64,000 bases of DNA from the NCBI GenBank assembly GCA_017984635.1, contig JAGNZC010000001.1:62001-126000 (forward strand), given 5' to 3'. Shown piece after piece: positions 7,831 through 18,020 of this stretch. The DNA comes from Crocinitomicaceae bacterium (GTDB lineage Bacteria > Bacteroidota > Bacteroidia > Flavobacteriales_D > Crocinitomicaceae). The notes beneath the pieces were generated by a model. That model saw only the letters and a program-made list of their open reading frames with translations, had not been told where the DNA came from and searched no databases. A program made the position numbers and the translations under genes. The first letter of the stretch is position 1. Each line of letters opens with the position of its first letter.

Positions 7831-10059
7831 TTATTGAATAAAAGGAGGTTTGATTTCTGTGAATGGTAACGAAATTAATAATTTTGTTCCAGATTTACTA
7901 TTTTTATTTAAATCTTCTATGTGAAGAAATCCATCAGTTTTATATTTTTTATTCAAATTGTCAATTCGGTCGCGTGTTATTTTCATAGCCATGCTTTTGT
8001 GTTGTTTGTTTTTCTTAAACTTTTCTGCGCCCGACCTTCCAATTCCATTGTCAATAATTACAATGTGTAACATACTTTTATTTTTACTAAACACGATCTC
8101 AATTTTACCTCCTTCGATGGTATGTAATTGTCCATGTTCAATTGCATTTTCAATAAAAGGTTGTGTTATCATTGGCGGTATTAAGGTTGTTTGAAGCCCT
8201 AATTCCTCACTAACCTTTATGTTGTAATCAAATCGATCTTCAAAACGCAATTTTTGGGTTTCTAAGTACTTATTCAATATCTCAATTTCTGTTTCTAAAG
8301 GAATAAACTCTTTTGGTGAATTTTCTAATATTAAGCGCATTAGACGCGAAAAATTGACTAAAAATTTAGAGGAATTTTCGGTGTCATTTTCATAGATATA
8401 ACTTTGAATAACGGACATGGCATTGAACACAAAATGCGGGTTCATTTGGGTTCTCAACAACGTTTGGGACATTTCCGCTTCTTTTTGTTGTTGTTTAATT
8501 TTTGTTTGATTCCATCGATAAAAGCCAATGATTCCAGCTAAAATGATAATAATTAAAAAGCCTATTATAACATACCGCTGAAAGTTATTACGTAGTTCAC
8601 TATTTTCTAAGGTTGCCGCTGTTAAGACGCGTTCATTCCGTTGTTTTTCAATCGCATTAGCTTGAGCTGTAATTAAACGTTCGCGTTGATCTGCTTGGTA
8701 TAACTCACTTAATTCAGCAATTTTTGTTGCGGATTGTATGGTAGAATTACTATCTAATTGTTGAATGTAAAGGCGAATGTATTTATACGCTTCTCGTTGG
8801 TTTCCTAGTGCTGCATAAACATTCGAAATTTCACGATAAGTAGTGAAAATTAAATTTCGGGAGCCGTAATTCCTCCGAATTTGAATGGAACGATTGAAAT
8901 AGTTTAATGCATTTTTGTATTTTCCTTGGTATTCAAAAACAGTTGCAACATTATGATAAACATCGCCAATCTTACTTTTATTTCCTGTTGTTTCGTAAAA
9001 GATAAGTGCTTGATTAAATTGTTTTGCAGCAAAGCTGTATTCTTTTAATTCACGGTAAATAAGTCCTAAATTATTATAAGCTTCTGCCAATCCATTGATG
9101 TCATTTTGTTTCGTTAACATTGAGACGGCCTGTTTACTAGTTTTTAATGCTTCAGAAAATTCTTTTTTGTCGAGATGTATGGTAGCAATACTGGTTAAAC
9201 ACAGCCCCATCTGATGTTTGTCGTTAATTTTTTGAGCGAACAATAAGGCTTGTTTGAAATAATACTCAGCATCGTTTCTGTTATTAATCGATCGCTGTGC
9301 GATACCAATGATTCGATTGTATTTTGCTACTTTATAGAAATCGTTGATTTCTGAAGCAATCTGCAAAGCAATAAAGTTTTTTGCCACACTTAATTCTATT
9401 TGACCGAAAAATGAATAAATGCTGGCTTGTATATTAAAACTTTCTGCTAAAACATTTTTTTTTGATGATCGTCGCGCATATTGAATAGCTTGGTCTGAAT
9501 AATAAAGTGCTGAATCTTTTTTGTTTTCAAGCATATACGCTTGTGCATACAGGTTTTTTACTTCAGCAATATAGGCGTAGTTTCGCATTTTTTTTGCGAT
9601 GAATGAAGCTTTTTCAATAGTCAGAATTTCATTATTAAAATCGTTTGAATTGCTGTAATATTTACTTAAATGGCAATATACTTTGAATGATAAATGAGGG
9701 TCTTTTACTTTTTTCACAAATGGAATACACGAAAAAACATCCATGTAATATTCGTCTTGCTTACTTTGTAACTCATTAATATTAGCACTAAAAACTAAAG
9801 CACTTAATCGTATTGCATCATCAAAATTGCGACTATTTTGTAAAATCACATGTTTTATAGAGTCTGCTTTGCCAATGTTATTGATTTTGTAGTAATCACC
9901 CAATATTAGCGTGCGTGCGAATTTCTTTTTGGAATTTTTTTCTTGTTGAACGGCATGAATCAATTGGTTTTCATATTCACTTTGGCAAAATAATGACGCA
10001 TTAAATTGTGCAAAAAATAGTGCAAAAAGAAGAAGAATATGTTTTAAAAAGCGATTCAT
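7831..10059 (-). CDS. TPR-containing LytS-type sensor histidine kinase
   Basis: A 742-residue membrane kinase. A signal peptide (residues 1-25) is followed by a long alpha-helical periplasmic region of tetratricopeptide repeats (about 100-440; for example AEAYNNLGLIYRELKEYSFAAKQFNQAL). Then come a coiled coil, one membrane segment near 490-510, and the His_kinase domain with the phosphoacceptor in MNPHFVFNAM near 537. The N box is PPMITQPFIENAIEHG and the G box is IIDNGIGRSG. TPR sensors are common in Bacteroidota; the signal is probably protein or peptide contact. It pairs with the downstream LytTR regulator. Confidence 0.92.
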   Translation of the reverse strand: MNRFLKHILLLFALFFAQFNASLFCQSEYENQLIHAVQQEKNSKKKFARTLILGDYYKINNIGKADSIKHVILQNSRNFDDAIRLSALVFSANINELQSKQDEYYMDVFSCIPFVKKVKDPHLSFKVYCHLSKYYSNSNDFNNEILTIEKASFIAKKMRNYAYIAEVKNLYAQAYMLENKKDSALYYSDQAIQYARRSSKKNVLAESFNIQASIYSFFGQIELSVAKNFIALQIASEINDFYKVAKYNRIIGIAQRSINNRNDAEYYFKQALLFAQKINDKHQMGLCLTSIATIHLDKKEFSEALKTSKQAVSMLTKQNDINGLAEAYNNLGLIYRELKEYSFAAKQFNQALIFYETTGNKSKIGDVYHNVATVFEYQGKYKNALNYFNRSIQIRRNYGSRNLIFTTYREISNVYAALGNQREAYKYIRLYIQQLDSNSTIQSATKIAELSELYQADQRERLITAQANAIEKQRNERVLTAATLENSELRNNFQRYVIIGFLIIIILAGIIGFYRWNQTKIKQQQKEAEMSQTLLRTQMNPHFVFNAMSVIQSYIYENDTENSSKFLVNFSRLMRLILENSPKEFIPLETEIEILNKYLETQKLRFEDRFDYNIKVSEELGLQTTLIPPMITQPFIENAIEHGQLHTIEGGKIEIVFSKNKSMLHIVIIDNGIGRSGAEKFKKNKQHKSMAMKITRDRIDNLNKKYKTDGFLHIEDLNKNSKSGTKLLISLPFTEIKPPFIQ

Positions 10060-10129
10060 TTGTTGCTAAAATACAATTTTGAATGAAAACAATTCAAACA
10101 TTTAGGCTTTTATTCTATTTTGGAATCCT

Positions 10130-10137
10130 TATCTTTG
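10130..10137 (+). promoter_or_regulatory. -7 promoter element of leuS
   Basis: TATCTTTG matches the Bacteroidota -7 box TAnnTTTG and lies 26 bp before the leuS ATG. The -33 position carries TTT instead of TTG, so only the -7 element is convincing. Confidence 0.5.
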
Positions 10138-10163
10138 CCTCTTTGTAAAAAAGCAGTAAAAAG

Positions 10164-12941
10164 ATGGAATATAATTTTCGCGCTATTGAAAATAAATGGA
10201 GAAGCTTTTGGGCTGATAATAAAACGTTTAAAGTCACAGAAGATCTTACAAAACCAAAGTTTTATGTTTTAGACATGTTTCCGTATCCATCGGGCGCTGG
10301 CTTACACGTTGGACACCCACTTGGTTATATTGCTTCTGACATATATGCACGTTACAAACGCTTACAGGGTTACAATGTATTGCATCCAATGGGCTACGAT
10401 TCGTTTGGTTTACCAGCTGAGCAATATGCGATTCAAACGGGTCAACATCCTGCAATTACAACAGAAGAAAATATCGCTCGTTACCGCGATCAATTGGATA
10501 AAATTGGGTTCTCGTTCGACTGGGACCGTGAAGTTCGTACTTCTTCACCAGAATATTACAAATGGACACAATGGATTTTCAAACAATTATTTGATTGCTA
10601 CTACGATAACACAAGTAACAAAGCAGAACGAATTTCTCAGTTAATTGCTGCTTTTGAAGCACATGGGAATGGTTCAATAAATGCTGTTACGGACTGTGAA
10701 ACACTCTTTTCAGCGGAAGAGTGGAACGCATTTGATACGCCAAAAAAAGAAGAAATTTTACAAGAATACCGCTTGGCTTATTTAGCGGATAGCTGGGTAA
10801 ACTGGTGTCCTGCTTTGGGAACAGTTTTGGCAAATGACGAAGTCGTTAACGGTGTTTCTGAACGTGGCGGTCATCCTGTGGAACAAAAATTAATGCGTCA
10901 ATGGTCGATGCGAATCAAAGCGTATGCTGAGCGTTTATTAACTGGTTTAGATACCATTGACTGGACAGATTCGATCAAAGATCAACAACGCAACTGGATT
11001 GGAAAATCAATCGGCTGTAGTCTTCAATTCCAAATTGAAGATTCCAAATTGCAGATTGAAGTATTTACAACGCGTCCAGATACTGTTTTTGGTGTTTCTT
11101 TCATGGTGTTAGCACCAGAACATCCATTTGTGGATCAAATTACAAGGCCTGAATATGCTGAAGGTGTAGCGAATTATAAAAAAGAAGCGTCTCTTAAATC
11201 AGAACGCGATCGTCAAGCAGATGTGAAAAACATTACGGGTCAATTCACAGGAGCATATGCTATTCATCCTTTCAACGGTGAAAAAGTGCAAATTTGGATT
11301 GGTGATTACGTCTTGGCTTCTTACGGAACAGGTGCTGTAATGGCGGTTCCTTGTGGCGACCAACGCGATTACGATTTCGCTAAACATTTCAACTTAGCAA
11401 TTAAAAATATTTTTGCTGACGTTGCTATTTCGGAAGCAGCTTACACAGAGAAAGATGCAATTATTGCGAATTCTGATTTCTTGAACGGCTTGGATGCAAA
11501 AGCGGCGATGAAAAAAGCCATTGAAGCCATCGAAGAAAAAGGTCTAGGAAAAGGAAAAACGAATTACCGTTTGCGCGATGCAGTTTTTAGTCGTCAACGT
11601 TATTGGGGAGAACCATTCCCAGTTTATTTTGAAAATGAAATTCCACAATTGGTAAATGATGATCAATTACCGATTCGTTTGCCGGAAGTAGATAAATATT
11701 TGCCGACAGAAGCAGGTGAACCACCATTGGCTCGCGCAACAAAAGAAGCGTGGAAAGAACAATTCCAAGGCGATCGTATGGATTACAACACCATGCCAGG
11801 GTGGGCGGGTAGTTCTTGGTATTTCTTGCGCTACATGGATCCTAAAAATGAAACAGAATTTGTTTCCAAAGAAAAAGCAGATTACTGGAAACAAGTGGAT
11901 TTATACATCGGTGGTTCTGAGCATGCAACAGGACATTTGTTGTATGCGCGTTTCTGGACGAAATTCTTGTTCGACCAAGGATACATTTCATTTGATGAGC
12001 CTTTCGCTAAAATGATCAACCAAGGGATGATTTTGGGAAGAAGTAGTTTTGTGTATCGCATTAAAGACACCAATAAATTCGTAACTTCTTCCATGAAAAA
12101 CGAATACGATGTTACAGCTATACACGCCGATATCTCATTGGTTGACAACGATAAATTAGACATTGAAGGATTTAAAGCGTGGCGTTCAGAGTTTGCGAAT
12201 GCTGAATTTATTTGCGAAGAAGATGGGTCTTATATCTGTGGTTCTGAAGTCGAAAAAATGTCGAAGTCGAAATACAACGTACAAACTCCCGACGAACTCG
12301 TAGAGAAGTTTGGAGCGGATACATTGCGCATGTATGAAATGTTCTTAGGCCCTTTGGAACAAAGTAAGCCGTGGGACACAAAAGGGATCAATGGAGTACA
12401 TAACTTCTTGCGTAAATTGTGGCGTTTATTCCACGATGCAGAAGGGAATGTTGTTATTTCAACAGAAAACGCATCCAAAGAATCGTTGAAAACACTGCAC
12501 CGCACCATCAAAAAAATGACAGATGATTTAGATCGTTTTTCGTTCAATACGGGTGTTTCTAACTTTATGATTTGTGTCAACGAGTTAACCGAACAAAAAT
12601 GCAATAATAAAGCAATTTTGCAAGATGTAATCACCATGCTTTCACCTTATGCACCGCATATTTGCGAAGAATTGTGGTTGAAATTAGGCAACGAAGCGGG
12701 GACAATTAATTTCGCTACATTCCCAACATTTGATGAAGGTCAATTGGTTGAAGCGAATCATGCGTATCCTGTTTCCTTTAATGGAAAAATGCGCTTAAAA
12801 ATTGAATTGCCTACAGCTTTGAATGCACAAGAAGTAGAAGCTGCTGTTTTGGCAAATTCCGATGCGCAAAAATGGTTGGAAGGCAAAACACCTAAAAAAG
12901 TAATCGTAGTTCCTGGGAAGATTGTAAATATTGTTTTGTAA
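10164..12941 (+). CDS. leuS: Leucyl-tRNA synthetase
   Basis: A 925-residue class I aminoacyl-tRNA synthetase that charges tRNA-Leu in the cytoplasm. Visible landmarks are the HIGH motif as HVGH in GAGLHVGHPLGY near residue 50, the CP1 editing domain with TTRPDTVFGVSF and GTGAVMAVPCGDQRD, GSSWYFLRYMDP, and the KMSKS loop near 700. The C-terminal anticodon-binding domain is complete. It is longer than the roughly 860 residues of the E. coli enzyme because of insertions (for example about 150-200), as is usual in Bacteroidota. It appears monocistronic. Confidence 0.97.
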   Translation: MEYNFRAIENKWRSFWADNKTFKVTEDLTKPKFYVLDMFPYPSGAGLHVGHPLGYIASDIYARYKRLQGYNVLHPMGYDSFGLPAEQYAIQTGQHPAITTEENIARYRDQLDKIGFSFDWDREVRTSSPEYYKWTQWIFKQLFDCYYDNTSNKAERISQLIAAFEAHGNGSINAVTDCETLFSAEEWNAFDTPKKEEILQEYRLAYLADSWVNWCPALGTVLANDEVVNGVSERGGHPVEQKLMRQWSMRIKAYAERLLTGLDTIDWTDSIKDQQRNWIGKSIGCSLQFQIEDSKLQIEVFTTRPDTVFGVSFMVLAPEHPFVDQITRPEYAEGVANYKKEASLKSERDRQADVKNITGQFTGAYAIHPFNGEKVQIWIGDYVLASYGTGAVMAVPCGDQRDYDFAKHFNLAIKNIFADVAISEAAYTEKDAIIANSDFLNGLDAKAAMKKAIEAIEEKGLGKGKTNYRLRDAVFSRQRYWGEPFPVYFENEIPQLVNDDQLPIRLPEVDKYLPTEAGEPPLARATKEAWKEQFQGDRMDYNTMPGWAGSSWYFLRYMDPKNETEFVSKEKADYWKQVDLYIGGSEHATGHLLYARFWTKFLFDQGYISFDEPFAKMINQGMILGRSSFVYRIKDTNKFVTSSMKNEYDVTAIHADISLVDNDKLDIEGFKAWRSEFANAEFICEEDGSYICGSEVEKMSKSKYNVQTPDELVEKFGADTLRMYEMFLGPLEQSKPWDTKGINGVHNFLRKLWRLFHDAEGNVVISTENASKESLKTLHRTIKKMTDDLDRFSFNTGVSNFMICVNELTEQKCNNKAILQDVITMLSPYAPHICEELWLKLGNEAGTINFATFPTFDEGQLVEANHAYPVSFNGKMRLKIELPTALNAQEVEAAVLANSDAQKWLEGKTPKKVIVVPGKIVNIVL

Positions 12942-13120
12942 ATTTAGTTGTTTGTAACGAATTAAATAACTTACATGAATGGCTAAAACAATAGCATTGA
13001 TTGTATTATCAATGAAAAAATTAGTTATTAAAAATCGACTCTTGAAAAAAAAAAGTTATAAATTTTGCTAAAAATTAGTTTAGTTTATCTTTTGATTTAA
13101 TTTTGCTAAAAATTGGAAAA

Positions 13121-13405
13121 ATGGACAGTGGTTTTACAGTAGTAGAAAAAGAGCAGATTGCAGATTTTCATTTTCCACACGAAGGTGTTGTGTTAACTGA
13201 TTTAGCAAAAGCTGAATTGAAAACAGGTTTAGCACGTGCGATAGCCTTGGGGAATTTAGAACACCAAAAAGTCCGAATTTATTTTGAAGACGATACAGCC
13301 AAAAAAGTAGTTGAAACTACGATTTGGGCAGTAACAGAAGAAGCCATCGTTTTAAAACAAAATGTGGTGATACCTACGAATAGAATTGTTAAATTAGAAA
13401 TATAA
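13121..13405 (+). CDS. Small conserved protein of unknown function
   Basis: A 94-residue cytoplasmic protein from the ATG at 13121; a TTG six codons upstream lies inside the likely promoter. It is alpha/beta with a central FHFPHEGVVLTDLAKAELKTGLARAIALGN and a beta-rich C-terminus ending in PTNRIVKLEI. I believe similar small proteins are widespread in Bacteroidota, but no function is known to me. The next gene starts 6 bp downstream, so the two form an operon. Confidence 0.75.
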   Translation: MDSGFTVVEKEQIADFHFPHEGVVLTDLAKAELKTGLARAIALGNLEHQKVRIYFEDDTAKKVVETTIWAVTEEAIVLKQNVVIPTNRIVKLEI

Positions 13406-13411
13406 GCGCAC

Positions 13412-13747
13412 ATGTCAAAAAGAAGGTCAATTATTAGTTACGATAAATTAACGATCGATCAAAAGAAGCAAATTCTTAAAGATTTTCCAGATGGTTACAT
13501 CAATCATTTAACATCCATTACAACACCAACAGGTGAAGTATTAGATGCCTTGATTTGGGAAACTGATGAAGTTATTTACTTAGTTAAAATCAACAAAATA
13601 TCACCGAAAGCTGTTGCCGTTGAAGAAGACGATGATTTTGATGAGGTAGATGTAAAAGACGAAGACATCGATGCAGACGACGATGATGAAGATGATTCTT
13701 ACGATCAACCAGATGCTGATGCTGACGATGATGAAGACGAAGAATAA
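13412..13747 (+). CDS. Small protein with an extremely acidic C-terminal tail
   Basis: A 111-residue protein. Residues 1-70 form a compact domain (SKRRSIISYDKLTIDQKKQI, then GEVLDALIWETDEVIYLVKI). The last 40 residues are almost entirely Asp and Glu (for example DADDDDEDD), probably disordered. Such acidic tails can mimic nucleic acid or bind basic partners. It shares an operon with the preceding small gene and is followed by a strong terminator. Function is unknown. Confidence 0.75.
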   Translation: MSKRRSIISYDKLTIDQKKQILKDFPDGYINHLTSITTPTGEVLDALIWETDEVIYLVKINKISPKAVAVEEDDDFDEVDVKDEDIDADDDDEDDSYDQPDADADDDEDEE

Positions 13748-13763
13748 ATCGCTTTAATAAATT

Positions 13764-13793
13764 AAAAAAGGACTCAATTGAGTCCTTTTTTTT
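13764..13793. terminator. Bidirectional terminator between the acidic protein gene and lepA
   Basis: AAAGGACTCAATTGAGTCCTTT is a perfect 22-base palindrome with A residues before it and T residues after it. It can therefore stop transcription from both the rightward operon and the convergent lepA gene. Confidence 0.85.
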
Positions 13794-13826
13794 ATTCTAT
13801 AAATTCTTAATATCTATTGATATCTT

Positions 13827-15623
13827 TTAATCATTCAATTTCAAAACGGCCATAAACGCTTCTTGCGGTACTTCCACACGTCCTACTTGGCGCATGCGTT
13901 TTTTACCTTCTTTTTGTTTTTCTAACAATTTACGTTTACGGGAAATATCACCACCATAACATTTTGCGGTAACATCTTTACGCAAAGCTTTGATCGTTTC
14001 ACGTGCAATGATTTTTGCCCCAATTGCTGCTTGAATTGGAATTTCGAATTGTTGACGTGGGATTAATTCTTTCAACTTCGCACAGATTTTTTTACCTAAG
14101 TCAAAGGCATTGCTTCGGTGAACCAAAGCAGAAAGCGCATCTAATTGTTCGCCGTTCAACAATAAATCCATTTTAATCAAATCCGATTGTTTGTAACCAA
14201 TTGGGTGATAATCAAACGAAGCATAACCACGTGAAACAGATTTCAAACGATCGTAAAAGTCAAATACGATCTCTGCTAATGGCATTTCAAACGTTAATTC
14301 AACACGGTCTTGCGTTAAATAAACTTGGTTTTTAAGTTCGCCCCGTTTCTCAATACACAAGTTCATGATTTGACCAATGTATTCCGATTTTGTAATGACT
14401 TGAGCTTTGATGTATGGCTCTTCAATTCTATCAACGCCTGAAGGATCCGGTAATTCTGAAGGATTATTCACAGTAAATGCTTTTTCCTTGTCTTTGTTCA
14501 TGTAACAGAAGTACGACACGTTGGGAACAGTCGTGATAACCGTCATGTTGAATTCACGCTCCAAGCGTTCTTGGATAATCTCCATGTGCAACATGCCTAA
14601 GAATCCACAACGGAAACCGAAACCTAAGGCTGCAGAAGATTCTGGTTCAAACACCAACGAAGAATCGTTTAATTGCAATTTTTCCATGGAATAACGCAAT
14701 TCTTCGTAGTCGTCTGTTTCAACAGGATAAATTCCAGCAAAAACCATTGGTTTTACGTCCTCAAATCCTTTGATTGGAACTTCACACGGGTCAGCAGCTA
14801 AGGTAATGGTATCACCAACTTTTACTTCTTTCGCCGTTTTAATGCCCGAAATGATGTAGCCAACATCTCCAGCACGAACTTCTGTTCTTGGATTAAGATC
14901 CATTTTCAAAATCCCTATTTCTTCCGCATTGTAATCTTTTCCTGTATTTAAGAAGCGAACTTTATCTCCTTTTCGAATAACACCATTTTTCACACGGTAG
15001 TATGCGATAATTCCACGGAATGGATTGAAAACAGAATCAAAAATCATGGCTTGTAACTGCGCATTTTCATCTCCTTTTGGAGCAGGAATACGATTAATAA
15101 CCGCTTCTAATATTTTATCGACCCCCAAACCTGTTTTACCAGATGCAGGAATGATATCATCCATATCACATCCAATCAATTCAATGATTTGATCTGAAAC
15201 TTCTTCAGGCATTGCCCCAGGAAGGTCCATTTTATTTAAAATAGGAATGATTTCTAAATCGTGTTCTAACGCTAAATATAAATTGGAAATTGTTTGCGCT
15301 TCAATTCCTTGTGAAGCATCAACAATCAATAAAGCCCCTTCACAAGCTGCAATAGAACGGGATACTTCGTATGAGAAATCTACGTGTCCCGGTGTGTCAA
15401 TTAAATTTAAAATATAATCTTCGCCTTCAAAGGTATATTTCATTTGAATCGCGTGACTTTTAATTGTAATTCCACGTTCACGCTCCAAATCCATATCATC
15501 TAAGGCTTGCGCTTTCATATCACGATCTGAAATGGTCCCAGTCGTTTGTAATAAGCGATCGGCAAGTGTACTTTTCCCGTGATCAATGTGTGCGATGATA
15601 CAAAAATTGCGTATATTTTTCAT
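13827..15623 (-). CDS. lepA: Elongation factor 4 (LepA)
   Basis: A 598-residue translational GTPase that back-translocates or remodels stalled ribosomes. The G1 motif is [13 protein letters not shown], switch I/G2 is [11 protein letters not shown]3 is DTPGH and G4 is NKMDLP. EF4-specific domains follow, including [11 protein letters not shown] and the C-terminal [24 protein letters not shown] chose the start at 15623 ([16 protein letters not shown]), which matches the family; an upstream in-frame ATG would add 16 unrelated residues. Confidence 0.97.
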   Translation of the reverse strand: MKNIRNFCIIAHIDHGKSTLADRLLQTTGTISDRDMKAQALDDMDLERERGITIKSHAIQMKYTFEGEDYILNLIDTPGHVDFSYEVSRSIAACEGALLIVDASQGIEAQTISNLYLALEHDLEIIPILNKMDLPGAMPEEVSDQIIELIGCDMDDIIPASGKTGLGVDKILEAVINRIPAPKGDENAQLQAMIFDSVFNPFRGIIAYYRVKNGVIRKGDKVRFLNTGKDYNAEEIGILKMDLNPRTEVRAGDVGYIISGIKTAKEVKVGDTITLAADPCEVPIKGFEDVKPMVFAGIYPVETDDYEELRYSMEKLQLNDSSLVFEPESSAALGFGFRCGFLGMLHMEIIQERLEREFNMTVITTVPNVSYFCYMNKDKEKAFTVNNPSELPDPSGVDRIEEPYIKAQVITKSEYIGQIMNLCIEKRGELKNQVYLTQDRVELTFEMPLAEIVFDFYDRLKSVSRGYASFDYHPIGYKQSDLIKMDLLLNGEQLDALSALVHRSNAFDLGKKICAKLKELIPRQQFEIPIQAAIGAKIIARETIKALRKDVTAKCYGGDISRKRKLLEKQKEGKKRMRQVGRVEVPQEAFMAVLKLND

Positions 15624-15740
15624 GTAAAAATGCTTCGTATGGTTGTTTTTTATTTTTCCAAAGGAATACAAAAGTACGTCAAAAAATCAAAAAAATCATC
15701 AACTTAAAGCGAAGCATGTTGGAAAGGAATTGAAAATAAA

Positions 15741-15770
15741 AAAGGAAGCAACATTGTACTTCCTTTTTTT
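15741..15770. terminator. Hairpin with T runs on both sides, upstream of lepA
   Basis: AAAGGAAG and CTTCCTTT form an 8-bp stem around a 10-base loop, followed by T7 on the plus strand. It lies upstream of the starts of both lepA and ftsX, so it terminates neither gene. It may end a short unannotated transcript, or insulate the two. Confidence 0.5.
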
Positions 15771-16046
15771 TACCTAAAACTACTACTACTTATGAAACTA
15801 ACTAAACTACTTTTTATAGATGGCAATTTAGATGCCAATTAAAAATGCTTGTTATACTACTTAGACGTAGAAAGCAGAAAAATAGTGTGCTGAAAGTTAT
15901 TTTTTAACGTTAATTAAGAAAAAATTACAGAAATAAAAAGAGTTAAATAAATAAAAATCAAATAGTTAAACTTATTAACAATACGGCTGTTTAATTTTAT
16001 TTTTTCAATTCGTTAACCAAGCATTATTATTTATAATTTCGCTACG
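15771..16046. other. AT-rich intergenic region upstream of ftsX
   Basis: No gene is supported here. It holds a short hairpin TGGCA/TGCCA at about 15822-15838, a CTAC-rich stretch at 15780-15800, and a TAATTTCG box at 16034-16041 just before the ftsX ATG that may be its -7 element. Confidence 0.4.
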
Positions 16047-16937
16047 ATGAGTACAACGGCAGAAAAATACAGTAAAAAAGGAGTGCGCACCAGTTACATT
16101 TCTACAGTAATTGGAATTTCCCTTGTTTTGTTCATGATCGGGTTGGTTTTAGCCGCCGTTTTTGGATTGGAAAATGTGCAACGTCAAGCAAAAGAAAGTT
16201 TACAAGGTGATTTGTTTTTTAAACCAGAAGTAAACAATGCAGATATCAAACAAATTGAGCAAGAATTAAAAACGTGGAGCCAATTTAGTGCTGTATATTA
16301 TGTTTCTCCGGATCGAGCGATAGAAGAATTTTCTGGAACAGATCAAAATGCTGGTCAAATTTTAGGAATTTTTGAGGGAGACAATCCATTACCTTCAACG
16401 ATTAGTTTTCGTCCAAAGGCAGAACATGCGACTAAACAAGGGATGGAGAAAATTAAACTTGCTTTATTGAAAGCCTATCCAGACCAATTGGATGAAGTAA
16501 ATTATGATAAATCGAGTGTTGCATCGGTCAATATTGGTTTCAAACAATTTGTTTTATTGTTTTTAGTTGTAGCTCTTTTATTGATAACTGTAGCAGTAGC
16601 AATGATTAATAATACCATTCGTTTGGCTTTGTATTCGAAACGATTCACGATCAAAACCATGCAATTAGTTGGAGCAACATCAGGTTTTATTCGCAAACCA
16701 TTTATTTTTCAATCGATTTTCCAAGGGGTAATCTCTGCGCTGATAGGTTTAGGATTGTTATTAACGCTATTTTATGCGTTGAACAATGTCTTAAGCACAT
16801 TAGAGATTAGTTTTTCGATGGAGAACTTTTTAATCCTGTCATTTGCAATGATTTTAATCGGCATCGTAATAACTGTTATTTCCACTTGGTTGGCTCTTAA
16901 CAAATATTTGCGCATGAAATTGGATGATTTGTATTAA
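16047..16937 (+). CDS. ftsX: Cell division permease-like protein FtsX
   Basis: A 296-residue inner-membrane protein. One transmembrane helix (about 20-45) is followed by a periplasmic domain of about 110 residues and three C-terminal helices with the FtsX permease pattern (LALYSKRFTIKTMQLVGATSGFIRKPF). With the ATPase FtsE it forms an ABC-like complex that activates peptidoglycan hydrolases at the septum. ftsE is not adjacent, which is common in Bacteroidota. It heads a run with a DUF3098 gene, uppP and truB. Confidence 0.9.
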   Translation: MSTTAEKYSKKGVRTSYISTVIGISLVLFMIGLVLAAVFGLENVQRQAKESLQGDLFFKPEVNNADIKQIEQELKTWSQFSAVYYVSPDRAIEEFSGTDQNAGQILGIFEGDNPLPSTISFRPKAEHATKQGMEKIKLALLKAYPDQLDEVNYDKSSVASVNIGFKQFVLLFLVVALLLITVAVAMINNTIRLALYSKRFTIKTMQLVGATSGFIRKPFIFQSIFQGVISALIGLGLLLTLFYALNNVLSTLEISFSMENFLILSFAMILIGIVITVISTWLALNKYLRMKLDDLY

Positions 16938-16946
16938 ATTTGTTTT

Positions 16947-17192
16947 ATGGAAACTAAAAAATCAAACTTCGGGTTTCATCCTGAAAACTATAAATTATTA
17001 ATCATTGGATTAATCATCAATGTTATTGGCTTTCTTTTAATGATTGGTGGTGCAGCAAAAAACCCTAACGAATTCAATAAATCAGAATTATTCAGTTCTG
17101 TTAGAATCACTCTTGCACCAATTTTAATTGTAGCAGGATATGCTGTTATTTTCTATTCAATTATGCGTAAGCCGAAGGCTAAAAAAGATTAA
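16947..17192 (+). CDS. DUF3098-like small membrane protein
   Basis: An 81-residue protein with two transmembrane helices (about 16-38 and 52-70) and a basic C-terminal tail (MRKPKAKKD). It starts 10 bp after ftsX and ends 10 bp before uppP. I recall a DUF3098 protein in this ftsX-uppP position in other Bacteroidota, hinting at a role in envelope growth. No activity is known. Confidence 0.75.
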   Translation: METKKSNFGFHPENYKLLIIGLIINVIGFLLMIGGAAKNPNEFNKSELFSSVRITLAPILIVAGYAVIFYSIMRKPKAKKD

Positions 17193-17201
17193 TTTTTTCA
17201 G

Positions 17202-18020
17202 ATGGATTTTATTCAAGCACTTGTTTTGGCTTTTATTGAAGGCTTAACAGAGTTTTTACCTATATCTTCAACAGCTCACATGATTTTTGCTAGTTCAATT
17301 TTTGGAACTGCGAATGATGAGTTTGTGAAAATGTTTCAAGTTTCCATTCAGTTTGGGGCTATTTTATCTGTAGTCGCTTTGTATTGGAAAAAGTTTTTTG
17401 ACTTTAAATCCATCACGTTCTATTTGAAACTAGCTTTAGCAGTGATTCCAGCATTGGTGTTGGGAAAATTATTTGATGATAAAATTGAAGCCGTTTTAGA
17501 AAGTCCCATTCCTATTGCCATTGTATTGATTGTTGGTGGAATCGTTTTAGTATTCATCGACCGCTTTTTTAAACAGCCAAAGATTCAGAAAGAGGAAAAC
17601 ATAAGTATTACCAAATCAATCGTTATTGGGTTTTGGCAATGTTTAGCTATGATGCCTGGAACAAGTCGTTCTGCTGCTTCTATTATCGGCGGAATGCAAC
17701 AAGGCTTATCACGTAAAGTGGCAGCGGAATTCAGTTTCTTTTTAGCCGTTCCTACGATGTTGGCTGTTACATGTTATTCGATCTTTTTGAAAGATTGGAA
17801 ATACAAGGGCATAGAACAAAAAGGGTATGAAATGATTACTTCGTCTAGTCAAAACATTGGTTTATTTGTCGTTGGAAACATTGTTGCGTTTATTGTTGCA
17901 GCATTAGCAATCAAATTTTTTATTGGGTTTATTGAAAAACACGGGTTTAGAATTTGGGGTTGGTATCGAATTGTTGTCGGAATCCTTTTACTTCTACTTT
18001 TTACCTTTGTTTTCAAATGA
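17202..18020 (+). CDS. uppP: Undecaprenyl-diphosphate phosphatase
   Basis: A 272-residue polytopic membrane enzyme of the BacA/UppP family. It dephosphorylates undecaprenyl diphosphate to recycle the lipid carrier for peptidoglycan and surface polysaccharides. Both signature regions are present: EGLTEFLPISSTAHM near residue 13 and PGTSRSAASIIGGM near 155. It sits 10 bp after the DUF3098 gene, and its stop overlaps the truB start (ATGA). Confidence 0.95.
   Translation: MDFIQALVLAFIEGLTEFLPISSTAHMIFASSIFGTANDEFVKMFQVSIQFGAILSVVALYWKKFFDFKSITFYLKLALAVIPALVLGKLFDDKIEAVLESPIPIAIVLIVGGIVLVFIDRFFKQPKIQKEENISITKSIVIGFWQCLAMMPGTSRSAASIIGGMQQGLSRKVAAEFSFFLAVPTMLAVTCYSIFLKDWKYKGIEQKGYEMITSSSQNIGLFVVGNIVAFIVAALAIKFFIGFIEKHGFRIWGWYRIVVGILLLLLFTFVFK

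Noticed and set aside
15800-15850. A 16-codon reading frame (MKLTKLLFIDGNLDAN)
   Set aside because: Too short to support, and it overlaps a hairpin that explains the sequence equally well.
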